From assembly GCA_017475035.1 (NCBI GenBank), contig JAFVGK010000152.1:109812-173811 (forward strand): a DNA stretch of 64,000 bases, written 5' to 3'. The notes beneath the pieces were generated by a model. It was not told where the DNA came from, searched no databases, and saw only the letters and a program-made list of their open reading frames with translations. The translations under genes were made by a program, and so were the position numbers. Shown here one piece after another: positions 1 through 7,658 of the stretch (positions within the stretch are counted from its first letter, which is position 1; every line of letters begins with the position of its first letter). Origin of the DNA: Blautia sp. Its GTDB lineage: Bacteria > Bacillota > Clostridia > Lachnospirales > Lachnospiraceae.

Positions 1-1
1 T

Positions 2-97
2 TCCTTCGATATCCATTTCGAAATGAGAGACGTTGCGAAAATGCATAATGTCGGAGAGATGGTGGATAAAATCATCGAGCTGATACAGCAGAACTGA
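2..97 (+). CDS. C-terminal end of an acyl-carrier-protein-like gene (partial)
   Basis: The open frame entering from the left edge encodes the last 31 residues of a protein and stops at TGA 95-97. The fragment contains VAKMHNVGEMVDKIIELI, which resembles helices 3 and 4 of acyl carrier proteins (aspartate/glutamate-rich stretch, then a TVGDxVDxI-like pattern). The phosphopantetheine serine would lie outside the window, so the assignment rests on this tail only. A perfect 20-bp stem begins two bases after the stop and may end the transcript. Confidence 0.45.
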   Translation, partial: SFDIHFEMRDVAKMHNVGEMVDKIIELIQQN

Positions 98-98
98 T

Positions 99-154
99 TG
101 ACAAAAGGTCATGCAAAAGTGAGCGCAAGCCCATTTTTGCATGACCTTTTGTCA
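99..154. repeat. Palindromic dispersed repeat A, copy 1
   Basis: Arms 99-118 and 135-154 are perfect 20-bp inverted repeats around a 16-bp loop. The core AAAAGGTCATGCA recurs near 2120 and 61735. It follows the ACP-like stop codon directly, so it may act as a transcription terminator or be a REP-type mobile palindrome. Confidence 0.75.
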
Positions 155-521
155 TCTCAGATCCTTTCCTGTCTACGCCGGAATCCCTTTCTTCGAGTTT
201 TTCAAAACCGGGATCGGCGTATCGGCAATATAAATCCAACAGGAACATCTCCGGAATTACACCGATACCGATCTTTTTTTACATTACCAGAAATAATGAT
301 TGAAAAAACAAAATCAATATGATACTATTGAACAAATAAAGTTGTTTATATGCGCACATCCGGATGGTGCATTTGCATATATTGCACGTAAAGCGTAACA
401 TTATGGCAGGTATTTAAGGATCATATCCAAAATTGCGGCATTCATTTATGACCTGATCCTGAATCACCTTCACCATAAAGAGAAGCCCAAAAACAACGTC
501 ACAACAAAAGGAGGTTCTTTT
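155..521 (+). promoter_or_regulatory. Intergenic region with promoter for the TAXI gene
   Basis: No convincing gene is seen here. A good sigma-A promoter lies at 300-328: TTGAAA at 300-305, a 17-bp spacer, and TACTAT at 323-328. It would give a leader of roughly 185 nt before the TAXI start at 522. The ribosome site AAAGGAGG lies just before that start. Confidence 0.6.
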
Positions 522-1481
522 ATGACCAGAAAAACTGTCGCTTCATTGATCGCCGGCGCAATGGTTCTTTCTTCTTTCGGAGCCATGAATGTGATGGCAG
601 ATGATCTGTTCTTCGTAACAGGCGGCCCTATGGGCACCTACTATGCCGTAGGCGGCACCATGGCTGATGTACTTAATCCTGTTTTGACAGAATCAAAACT
701 GACTCTGGAGTCCAGCGGAGCTTCCAGAGCGAACCTCGAGATGATCGAGGAAGGAGATGCACAGCTTGCTACCGTCCAGAATGACGTCATGTACTATGCC
801 TATACAGGCACCAGCCTTTTTGAAGGTGAAGAAGCCTTTAAAAATTTCTCCGCCGTTGCAGGTCTGTATGATGAGACCATCCAGATTATTACCTGCGACG
901 AAAACATAAAGTCTGTTGCGGATCTTGCGGGAAAGACCGTATCCGTAGGTGATGAAGGCTCAGGTGTTGAGTTTAATGCCAGACAGATTCTGGAGGCATA
1001 CGACCTGTCCTTCGATGATATCAACGTTGTAAATGCCTCCTTCGGTGATTCCACCTACGGTATGGAAAGAGGCGAAATCGACGCCGCATTCATCGTCGCA
1101 GGTATCCCCACGACAGCAGTCGAGGAGCTTGCCGGCTCTTATCAGATCGGCCTGGTTCAGCTGGATGAAGAGCACATCGCAGCCCTGCAGAGCAAATATG
1201 ATTTCTATACGGAAACTGTCATTCCTGCCGGTACCTATGCAGGCGTAGATGAAGATGCGGTCTCCATCTCCGTCCGTGCATCGCTGGTTGCCTCTAACGA
1301 TGTCAGTGAAGCAGCGGTTTATGAACTTTTGAAGGCACTTTTCGACAACAAGGATGCGCTTACTGCAGGCAACGCCAAGTTTGAATCCCTGAATGCGGAA
1401 GACGCCGTCAAAGGTATGAGCGTACCGTTCCACGCCGGCGCAAAGAAGTATTATGAGGAACAGGGAATTACCGTCGAGTAA
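522..1481 (+). CDS. TAXI-family TRAP transporter solute-binding receptor
   Basis: This 319-residue protein has a signal peptide (MTRKTVASLIAGAMVLSS, then a cut near MADD) and the TAXI-family opening FFVTGGPMGTYYAVGG. TAXI receptors bind small organic anions outside the membrane and deliver them to a fused TRAP permease. The start is set by a strong AAAGGAGG site. The next gene begins inside its last 29 bases and encodes DUF1850, the usual TAXI partner. The permease normally found after DUF1850 is missing: a palindromic repeat and a convergent transporter gene follow. The receptor is therefore orphaned here, and the permease may be elsewhere. Confidence 0.88.
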   Translation: MTRKTVASLIAGAMVLSSFGAMNVMADDLFFVTGGPMGTYYAVGGTMADVLNPVLTESKLTLESSGASRANLEMIEEGDAQLATVQNDVMYYAYTGTSLFEGEEAFKNFSAVAGLYDETIQIITCDENIKSVADLAGKTVSVGDEGSGVEFNARQILEAYDLSFDDINVVNASFGDSTYGMERGEIDAAFIVAGIPTTAVEELAGSYQIGLVQLDEEHIAALQSKYDFYTETVIPAGTYAGVDEDAVSISVRASLVASNDVSEAAVYELLKALFDNKDALTAGNAKFESLNAEDAVKGMSVPFHAGAKKYYEEQGITVE

Positions 1482-2073
1482 TCGATATCCCCACCGCCAT
1501 CTCTTTTCTGTGGCAGTCCTGACAGGCATTTGTCTGATCATGGCTGCCACAGTTTTCTGTTTTTTGCCTTCCGCGGCTGCTGACGATACCTCCTCCTGCG
1601 CCGGAGAGGAAGAGGGTACCGGCCCGGAGAATCAGCAGGGCAAAAGCAGTAATCAGGAGAAACCGGCGTGTGGCATGCTGATCTTGGAAGATCCGGGTGA
1701 AAAAACCCGATATGCAGAATACGAGATGGCTGTCGGCGACAGCTTTTCCGTCACCTTCATCCACTCTGTCAACCAAAGCCCGGTGACCGATTATTTTGAA
1801 ATACGGGAAGATGGGATCTATGGCGTAAAGACAGTTTATTATGGTTTTGGGGCAGGCGTCCCCACCGAACTGGAAGACGGACAGACACTGACGTACGGAG
1901 AGGACGGAAGCATGATCATCTCCGGATTCGATGTGAAAATGAACAATCTGATCTACCGGGTCGGTACCGTCTCCGACCACACTCTGACCCTGGAAGACGG
2001 CACTGAAATCAGCCTTCGCACGCTCTGCGGACGAAGCGCCAGAGTCGGATTTCGCTACGAAACACAGGAATAG
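1453..2073 (+). CDS. DUF1850 protein, TAXI-TRAP accessory
   Basis: This 206-residue protein has one N-terminal hydrophobic segment (about residues 17-40), a low-complexity linker, and the DUF1850 domain with its hallmark FIHSVNQSPVTDYFEI near residue 98. Its function is unknown, but the family travels with TAXI receptors and TRAP permeases. The ATG at 1453 overlaps the receptor gene by 29 bases and has only a weak ribosome site. An in-frame ATG at 1540 would remove most of the hydrophobic segment, so the upstream start is preferred. Translational coupling to the receptor is likely. Confidence 0.8.
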   Translation: MRNRELPSSNRYPHRHLFSVAVLTGICLIMAATVFCFLPSAAADDTSSCAGEEEGTGPENQQGKSSNQEKPACGMLILEDPGEKTRYAEYEMAVGDSFSVTFIHSVNQSPVTDYFEIREDGIYGVKTVYYGFGAGVPTELEDGQTLTYGEDGSMIISGFDVKMNNLIYRVGTVSDHTLTLEDGTEISLRTLCGRSARVGFRYETQE

Positions 2074-2085
2074 CAGCTATGTATA

Positions 2086-2199
2086 GATTCAGGCGGCAAA
2101 TAAGATGATTCAGGCGGCAAAAGGTCATGCAGAAATGAGCGGATTCCGAGTGGCTGCAGAATCGCGAAAGCAGCTCCGCTGCGAAGCGATTCGCAGAAT
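2086..2199. repeat. Dispersed repeat A, copy 2, plus adjacent hairpin
   Basis: A short direct repeat, ATTCAGGCGGCAAA, occurs twice (around 2086 and 2106). The second copy runs into the core AAAAGGTCATGCAGAAATGAGC-type sequence (2117-2140) shared with copies at 99 and 61713. Here the right arm is replaced by another imperfect hairpin, with arms CTGCAGAATCGC and GCGATTCGCAG (about 2153-2199). Confidence 0.6.
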
Positions 2200-2213
2200 C
2201 AGGCAATCATAAG

Positions 2214-2266
2214 ATAAGAAACGGGCAGGAGACAGGGAAAATCCCCGTCTCCTGCCCGTTTCTTAT
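2214..2266. terminator. Bidirectional terminator between DUF1850 and the BASS symporter
   Basis: Perfect 20-bp arms at 2214-2233 and 2247-2266 enclose a loop that can itself pair (GGG/CCC). It lies between two convergent genes, 16 bases past the end of the minus-strand symporter gene, and can end both transcripts. Confidence 0.85.
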
Positions 2267-2282
2267 GAATGACCGGCCGGAG

Positions 2283-3209
2283 CTACCCATCCATCCTGCG
2301 CAGTATATTCGCCAGGATAGCTCCTGAGATATTGTGCCACACAGAAAAGATCGCTCCCGGTACCGTCGCCATCGCAAGGCCAGGAAATGCCGTTCCTGCC
2401 AGAGAGGTCGCAAGGCCGGAATTTTGCATGCCGATTTCGATGGACAGTGCTTTTTTCTTAGGAAGACTCAGTCTGAGAATACTTCCCAGAAGGTAACCTG
2501 CCGCATACCCGATCAGATTATGCAGGATCACCACCACAAAAATAACCAAGCCGGTCTCACGGATTCTTCCGGAATTATGGGATACAACTGCCGCGACAAT
2601 CATGGTGATGGCCGTCACGGAAACTAAAGGAAGAGCTTCTTTCGCCTTTGCCGTATATTTACCCAGAAACCGGTTGATCACAAAGCCAAGCGCGATCGGA
2701 ATAATTACGACTTTTATAATCGAAAAAAACATCCCCCACGCATCGACTCTCAATGTGGTTCTCAGGAAAAGCCACGTAATGGCCGGGGTAAGCACCGGCG
2801 CAAGCAGCGTATTCACACTTGTCATGCCCACTGAAAGGGGCACGTCCCCTTTACTGAGATATGTGATGACATTACTGGATGTACCTCCGGGACAGGTTCC
2901 TACCAGAATCACACCCGCCAGAAGTCCCGCGTCCAGGCCAAACACCTTTCCCAGGCCAAACGCCAGGAGCGGCATGATCGTAAACTGGGCGGCGCATCCA
3001 AGAAAAATATCCTTCGGATGCTTAAAAACCATCAGGAAATCATCCGGCTTCAACGTCAGTCCCATGCCAAACATGACAACCATCAGCAGATAATTCACCC
3101 ATGACGTCTGAATCCAGAGACATGTCCCGGGAAAAAACAGTGCAAGGGCGGCTATCGCCAGAACAATCACGGCCATGTATTTTCCCGTATAATCACTTAT
3201 CTTTTTCAT
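2283..3209 (-). CDS. Bile acid:sodium symporter (BASS) family transporter
   Basis: This 308-residue protein has about nine or ten hydrophobic segments. It carries BASS-family signatures: the GMGLTLKPDDF stretch near residue 48, and GTCPGGTSSNVITYLSKGD near residue 103, which in the family lies at the substrate/sodium site crossover. A second conserved stretch is EIGMQNSGLATSLA. Members move bile acids, pantothenate, keto acids or other organic anions with sodium; the substrate cannot be read from sequence. The gene starts 6 bases after the stop of the ABC permease at 3216, so it is probably the last gene of that operon. Confidence 0.85.
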   Translation of the reverse strand: MKKISDYTGKYMAVIVLAIAALALFFPGTCLWIQTSWVNYLLMVVMFGMGLTLKPDDFLMVFKHPKDIFLGCAAQFTIMPLLAFGLGKVFGLDAGLLAGVILVGTCPGGTSSNVITYLSKGDVPLSVGMTSVNTLLAPVLTPAITWLFLRTTLRVDAWGMFFSIIKVVIIPIALGFVINRFLGKYTAKAKEALPLVSVTAITMIVAAVVSHNSGRIRETGLVIFVVVILHNLIGYAAGYLLGSILRLSLPKKKALSIEIGMQNSGLATSLAGTAFPGLAMATVPGAIFSVWHNISGAILANILRRMDG

Positions 3210-3215
3210 TATGTC

Positions 3216-4685
3216 TTACCGTTTATCTTTATCTATAAATTCCAGAGTGATTGTAGAAAGTAAGGCAAATACAAGGACGAACCTGATCAGCGTTGCCCAA
3301 TGCTCCAGAATATTTGATCTGGAATACTCATAAACCGCATTATAACCGGCTTTGCCGGCCAGGGTTTCGATCCGTTCCTTCAGGGCTTCTTCCCCTGCCA
3401 GATCAAATACCTTGCCAATGGTAGTGGTAATACTGATCTCTTTGTCACGCAGCGCCTGGATATCCTTGCTTGCGGCTGCCTCATCCGCAAGCGCTCCTAT
3501 GGTAACCGTTCCGCCAAGGGGCATTTCTCTGTTTTCCTTCAGGAAGCCGCTTTCTTCGTAGGCATCCATCAGGTCTCCTACCGTAAATCCTATCATACAT
3601 GGAGTCTGGAGCCAGGCCTCGTTCTCACTGTCGGACAGAACAGCATCAATGAGCATCCCCAGCGTATAGTCGGTATCCTCCAGTTTTATGTTCCGCGTCT
3701 CTTCAAACTCTTCCTCCTGGCGGATGATCGTCAGAAGGTCTTTGAAGGTCGTCTCCTTAAGAACCGTTTCTTCTCTTTTTTCCGCAAGAAGCCTGGACCC
3801 CAGCACCAGATCCGAAGCCTGCCCAAGTGTGAAGCTGGCATTGATTTCCTTTTCACGTATCTCGGCAACCGTCTCATTATCTTTGTTCTCAAGGAGATCC
3901 AGGATCTGTCCTGCCGTGATGCTGCCGCTGATCTCGTAGTCCCTCATTTTCTCAAGCGTGTTCCACAGAGTTTTTACCTTCAGTGAATTATAATCCGCCT
4001 GCGCTGCCAGGACCTTGATACCCGGATTAGAGATGGTAAAGTGCGTAAGAGGCTCCGTACTTTTCGGCAAGGTAAGCATGCTGCCGGAAAAAACCAGCTG
4101 GAAAATCAATACAAAAGGCATGATGGTCATAGCAGTCGTCGTGTTGTTGGCTATGCTGGAGACCCATAAGGACATCATGTCGGACGCGTATGTGATAAGG
4201 AGCATGGAAATCGCAAAGTCTACGATGAACCATGGCGTAAACAAAGGCTTGCCAAGCCCATACTTCACCCCCGTCAGCTTGGTGATGTACATGGTGATAC
4301 CCGTCTGAGCGCTGCAGAGCAGCAGCTGGTATATCATGTGCGAGAATACATAGGAGGAGATGTGCATTCCGGAACGATGCTGCCGCTTAATGATGTCCCG
4401 CTCCCGGCAGACTACCTGGATAGAGTTAAAACAGCCATTCCAGATTCCCACACAGGCCAGCGCCAGGCACCCCATCACTGTTCCTTCCATACTGTCAAAC
4501 ATCCTGTTACGGATAACCATGCCGACAAGGCCCGCAATCAGGGCTGCCATGGGAAGAACCTTCCAGTCGTTCTGATAGATAAACATCCTGAGCTGCTTTC
4601 CAAGATAGATCCCCACCTGGCCGAATCTGCCTCGATGACGCACTGTCATCTGACGTTTACTTGTTTTATTCATATCATGATCCAT
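3216..4685 (-). CDS. ABCG-like (ABC-2 type) permease with seven-fold internal repeat
   Basis: This 489-residue membrane protein is the permease partner of the ATPase upstream, which it overlaps by 11 bases; its start follows GGAGGTGCAGC. Residues 35-205 hold about five membrane segments with an ABC-2/ABCG layout, including RERDIIKRQHRSGM before a segment, as in eukaryotic White-type transporters. Between this block and a last membrane segment (about 465-485) lies a soluble region. It has seven units of the pattern hThGxhhDhh, beginning at residues 255, 284, 312, 339, 366, 393 and 420, so the period is 27-29 residues. Examples are SFTLGQASDLV, DYTLGMLIDAV, GFTVGDLMDAY and TTTIGKVFDLA; the third unit is degenerate. 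I know of no described domain with this pattern. Confidence 0.8.
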   Translation of the reverse strand: MDHDMNKTSKRQMTVRHRGRFGQVGIYLGKQLRMFIYQNDWKVLPMAALIAGLVGMVIRNRMFDSMEGTVMGCLALACVGIWNGCFNSIQVVCRERDIIKRQHRSGMHISSYVFSHMIYQLLLCSAQTGITMYITKLTGVKYGLGKPLFTPWFIVDFAISMLLITYASDMMSLWVSSIANNTTTAMTIMPFVLIFQLVFSGSMLTLPKSTEPLTHFTISNPGIKVLAAQADYNSLKVKTLWNTLEKMRDYEISGSITAGQILDLLENKDNETVAEIREKEINASFTLGQASDLVLGSRLLAEKREETVLKETTFKDLLTIIRQEEEFEETRNIKLEDTDYTLGMLIDAVLSDSENEAWLQTPCMIGFTVGDLMDAYEESGFLKENREMPLGGTVTIGALADEAAASKDIQALRDKEISITTTIGKVFDLAGEEALKERIETLAGKAGYNAVYEYSRSNILEHWATLIRFVLVFALLSTITLEFIDKDKR

Positions 4686-6069
4686 GCTGCACCTCCGCGA
4701 ATTTCATTACGAATTCATCAGCAAGGCCGTCTCCTCCCTCTTCCTTGCGATTGACAGACTTGACAATCTGTTCCATACGGTCACGCCCGAAGAACGCCTT
4801 TGCTTCCTCAATGCTGCCATAGAAGGCCAGCCTGCCGGTGCGGGCGGAATCCTTGGCCAGGACAATCACGTCGTCGAAAAGGTCGATCACGCGGTCAGGC
4901 GTATGAGTGATGACGATAACAATCTTGCCTGTGTCGGCAATTTTGCGCAGCTGCACGAACAGTTCTCTTGCCATGACGCCATCCAGACCGGAATCCGGTT
5001 CGTCCAGGATAAATAAAGAAGGGTTGGAAATAAACTCCATGGAAATAGACAGACGCTTTTTCTGTCCGCCAGAAAGCTTTTCCACCAGATTGCTCTTGAC
5101 CGGTAAGAGCCCGAAAATCTCCATGACTTCCATAACGCGCTTTTTCCGGTCTTCTGCGGAAATATCCTTGGAGAGACGCAGCTTAGCCGCGTCCATCAGG
5201 GTATTGTACACAGTGTCTTTTCCGCACATTGTCTCAGACTGCGGCACGAAACCTACTTCATACTGCATCTTCTTGTACTGCTTATACATATTCTTGCCGT
5301 TCAGCATGACTTCGGCTTTTGCCTTTTCATAGCCGTTGACCGCGTTTAAATAGGTGGTTTTTCCCGCGCCGGAGCCGCCCAGCAGCAAAACCATGTGCCC
5401 TAAAGGAATAGACATATGAATATCCCTGAGCAGATATTTTTTCTGGAAAAATTCCGTTACCGTGCGTTCTTTTAAGTTGATCGTCAGGCCTTCATCCATT
5501 ACAGACGCGCTGCCGGAAGACGCCAGCCTTTTAAGCGCTGCATTAATGTCTTCCACCTGCCATTCAGGCTGATAATTTTTATTAAATCCCCAGATCAGCG
5601 CCGGAATAAAGGCAGAGGTGTCTATAATCCACAACCACATCCATCGTTTTCTTACTCCATAGACCTCGATCAGGCCGCTGATGACGCGAATATGGTAAAC
5701 CAGATTTACCATAACAAGGACAATGACCAAAATCAGTATTGTCAGATCTCCGCCCGGCAGCCTGTTTATGGGAAGCACTCCAAGATCCCCCAGATACTCG
5801 GCGAGATTAAAAATGATCATTCCTACTGTGGACAGGCTGTATCCTCTGCCTTCGCTCTCACGCCCCGCGCATCGTGCAAGCTGATACTGCCGGGCTCCCG
5901 GCAATAAAGTCCATGCTCCTTTTATCCCGGATTTCTCAAATAGTTTCCACAGGCCGATAATATACAGAAGCGTAAAAAAAAGCGTATAATTCAAACCCGT
6001 ATCTAAAAAAATTATGACTAATATGTGAAGAATTATCAACGCGACACCAGCTCCTTTCTCAAAAACCAT
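4675..6069 (-). CDS. ABCG-like ABC transporter ATP-binding protein with N-terminal membrane domain
   Basis: This protein has 464 residues. Residues 1-165 hold four or so membrane segments resembling the DUF5684-type small membrane domain (GAWTLLPGARQYQLARCAG). Residues 195-430 are an ABC ATPase: Walker A GGSGAGKT at 231-238, signature LSGGQKKRLSI, Walker B LFILDEPDSGLDG, and H-loop VITHTPDR. The ATPase is closest in style to ABCG proteins, matching the downstream permease. The ATG at 6069 lacks a clear ribosome site. A TTG ten codons later follows AAAGGAGC and is an alternative start that would trim the first membrane segment slightly. Confidence 0.85.
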   Translation of the reverse strand: MVFEKGAGVALIILHILVIIFLDTGLNYTLFFTLLYIIGLWKLFEKSGIKGAWTLLPGARQYQLARCAGRESEGRGYSLSTVGMIIFNLAEYLGDLGVLPINRLPGGDLTILILVIVLVMVNLVYHIRVISGLIEVYGVRKRWMWLWIIDTSAFIPALIWGFNKNYQPEWQVEDINAALKRLASSGSASVMDEGLTINLKERTVTEFFQKKYLLRDIHMSIPLGHMVLLLGGSGAGKTTYLNAVNGYEKAKAEVMLNGKNMYKQYKKMQYEVGFVPQSETMCGKDTVYNTLMDAAKLRLSKDISAEDRKKRVMEVMEIFGLLPVKSNLVEKLSGGQKKRLSISMEFISNPSLFILDEPDSGLDGVMARELFVQLRKIADTGKIVIVITHTPDRVIDLFDDVIVLAKDSARTGRLAFYGSIEEAKAFFGRDRMEQIVKSVNRKEEGGDGLADEFVMKFAEVQHGS

Positions 6070-6112
6070 AAAAACGTTTACGGATTGGCCGACTGTTCAG
6101 CCGGTATGATTT

Positions 6113-6141
6113 ATTATACTTATGAAAGCAAAAGTCTGCAA
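6113..6141 (-). promoter_or_regulatory. Sigma-A promoter of the ABCG-like operon
   Basis: On the minus strand TTGCAG (6141-6136), a 17-bp spacer and a perfect TATAAT (6118-6113) lie about 45 bases before the ATPase start. A short GGCTGAACAGTCGGCC hairpin follows in the leader. Confidence 0.65.
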
Positions 6142-6171
6142 GGATAATCATCCGTATCTCAGGATACTTTC

Positions 6172-6873
6172 TTACCACAGTCCCCGATAGAATCTCAGAA
6201 ATTCCAAAAAAACAGCGTCCTCCTCTTCCTGCGGCCGGGTTCCTTTGACAAAGGAAGGCTCAAACCGGTAAAAAGCCCGATATCCTCCGCGATACGTCGG
6301 CAGCGGGAAGTCTCTTCGCATGAGAACCCATGCGGCGGAAGCCATTGAGCATTTACCGCAGCCATCGCTGAAGAAATGCCCGCGGAAATTGAGATAAAAC
6401 TCCGTAAACGCAGCCTCCTCCACCGGTTCCCCCGGCTCCACGGTAAGCTTATCAAACAAAGACCGGTAAAACCAGTCCATGTCCTCCTCCAGCTTTTCGA
6501 CAGGAAGATAGGTGTGCTTTGCGGAATTCTCCTCCCGGATCAGATGTCCCTCTTTTAAGATTCCCCGGTTGACCATCCGGGCCAGGGTTTCCACAATCCT
6601 GCGGATATCTCCGGGTTCCCGAAGCTGTACGTTCCTCTGCTCCCAGGCAAATTCTATTGCGGCGTCAAAATTACGGCGAGCGGCAGAGGCAGCGTCATTT
6701 CCTTCGGTCACCAAAAGCAAGCCGGATTTTCCCTGGCTTGAAGAAGTGTCTACATTCCCGTTTGCGGTACGTGACATCAGAAGCAGGTTCTCCCGGGCTT
6801 TATTCAGAACCTGTCCCGGTATTTTATCCTGCGGCTCGTTCCCCTGCCTTCCCTCAGCCTGCATATCTGCCAT
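6172..6873 (-). CDS. Fic-like protein with altered catalytic motif
   Basis: This 233-residue protein starts at ATG 6873, which follows GGAGGAAAGG; longer frames starting further upstream lack a site. It resembles class II Fic proteins. VTEGN near residues 55-59 recalls the inhibitory (S)xxxEGN helix, and FRGHFFSDGCGK at 163-174 aligns with the HxFx(D/E)GNG(R/K) active site. The histidine, acidic residue, both glycines and basic residue are kept, while asparagine is replaced by cysteine. Fic enzymes transfer AMP or other phosphate-linked groups to proteins. The substitution may alter activity or abolish it. The gene overlaps the 3' end of the GrpB-family gene by 20 bases, so the two are co-translated. 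Confidence 0.6.
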   Translation of the reverse strand: MADMQAEGRQGNEPQDKIPGQVLNKARENLLLMSRTANGNVDTSSSQGKSGLLLVTEGNDAASAARRNFDAAIEFAWEQRNVQLREPGDIRRIVETLARMVNRGILKEGHLIREENSAKHTYLPVEKLEEDMDWFYRSLFDKLTVEPGEPVEEAAFTEFYLNFRGHFFSDGCGKCSMASAAWVLMRRDFPLPTYRGGYRAFYRFEPSFVKGTRPQEEEDAVFLEFLRFYRGLW

Positions 6874-7420
6874 CCTTTCCTCCGGCTTCCCACCAGGCAA
6901 ACGCTTCCGCTTCCAGTTCGTCAATGAGCGAAACCTTGGCTGCATGATATTGTTTCCGCTCTCCGGCCAGCGTTTCTGCAAGGCTGCGTTTCAGGTTCCC
7001 ATAACGTTCTGCCGCAGCCGGTACGGCATTCAGGTAATCACGGAATGACACATATTTGATCCAGCGAGCTGACCCGGCCGTCACAAAATGAAGATGGTGG
7101 GTGCGGTCATTCCTGCCAGGATGTCCGATATGATACATCCAGTCATCATCCGTTACTTTCCCCAGATACTGAAATCCTTCCGCTTCCAGTCTGTCCCTCC
7201 AGCGCTCCACCACACTGTAGTCACGGATTGCCGCGGCAATATCCACAATCGGCTTGGCCAGAATCCCGCGGATCGCCGTGCTGCCTACGTGCTGATATTC
7301 CAGAATATCCGGATCTCTCAGAATCTCCTGCAGGTGCGCGATCATACGAGCCGCTTCCTCCGCCCATGCAGGGTCGTGTTCCGCCAGACGGACGGTTCCG
7401 TTTACCACTCCCAGCTCCAT
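6854..7420 (-). CDS. GrpB family protein (nucleotidyltransferase-like fold)
   Basis: This 188-residue protein carries the GrpB/UPF0157 hallmarks: YQHVGSTAIRGILAKPIVDI near residue 43, which has the GS...D pattern of minimal nucleotidyltransferases, then THHLHFV and FRDYLNA. The biochemical role of the family is not established; some members are linked to coenzyme A or toxin-antitoxin contexts. The start is fixed by GAGGAGGAAAAT. That ribosome site directly abuts an 87-bp dispersed repeat, so the repeat would form the gene's leader. The Fic-like gene overlaps its end. Confidence 0.85.
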   Translation of the reverse strand: MELGVVNGTVRLAEHDPAWAEEAARMIAHLQEILRDPDILEYQHVGSTAIRGILAKPIVDIAAAIRDYSVVERWRDRLEAEGFQYLGKVTDDDWMYHIGHPGRNDRTHHLHFVTAGSARWIKYVSFRDYLNAVPAAAERYGNLKRSLAETLAGERKQYHAAKVSLIDELEAEAFAWWEAGGKDGRYAG

Positions 7421-7434
7421 ATTTTCCTCCTCTC

Positions 7435-7521
7435 TACAATGCTAATTGTAAATCGACATACCGTCCGGATGGCTATTTTGTTGCCTATCGCGCTTCGCTC
7501 TCCAGGACAAAATATGTCTCC
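7435..7521. repeat. Dispersed 87-bp repeat B, copy 1
   Basis: This element matches 31165-31251 at 76 of 87 positions without gaps, and more weakly matches 61834-61918. GACATA (7455-7460) can pair with TATGTC (7513-7518), and ATTTTG with CAAAAT inside it. A small ACAAT/ATTGT palindrome sits at the gene-proximal end. The copy ends at the ribosome site of the GrpB-family gene on the minus strand. Confidence 0.8.
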
Positions 7522-7658
7522 TTAAAACATAATTTATATAGAAAAATCATGTTGTTTCGACAGCTGAAAACTGCCTTAGGCAAAATCATTCCCTCTTAGC
7601 CATGAGTATTTGCCAGAGCCGACAAACCGGTGGTTCTTGGTGTCATCCCTGCCGGACT
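7522..7658. other. Intergenic, no gene seen
   Basis: About 140 bases between repeat B and the end of the ABC exporter gene hold no convincing gene, promoter or hairpin. Confidence 0.5.
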
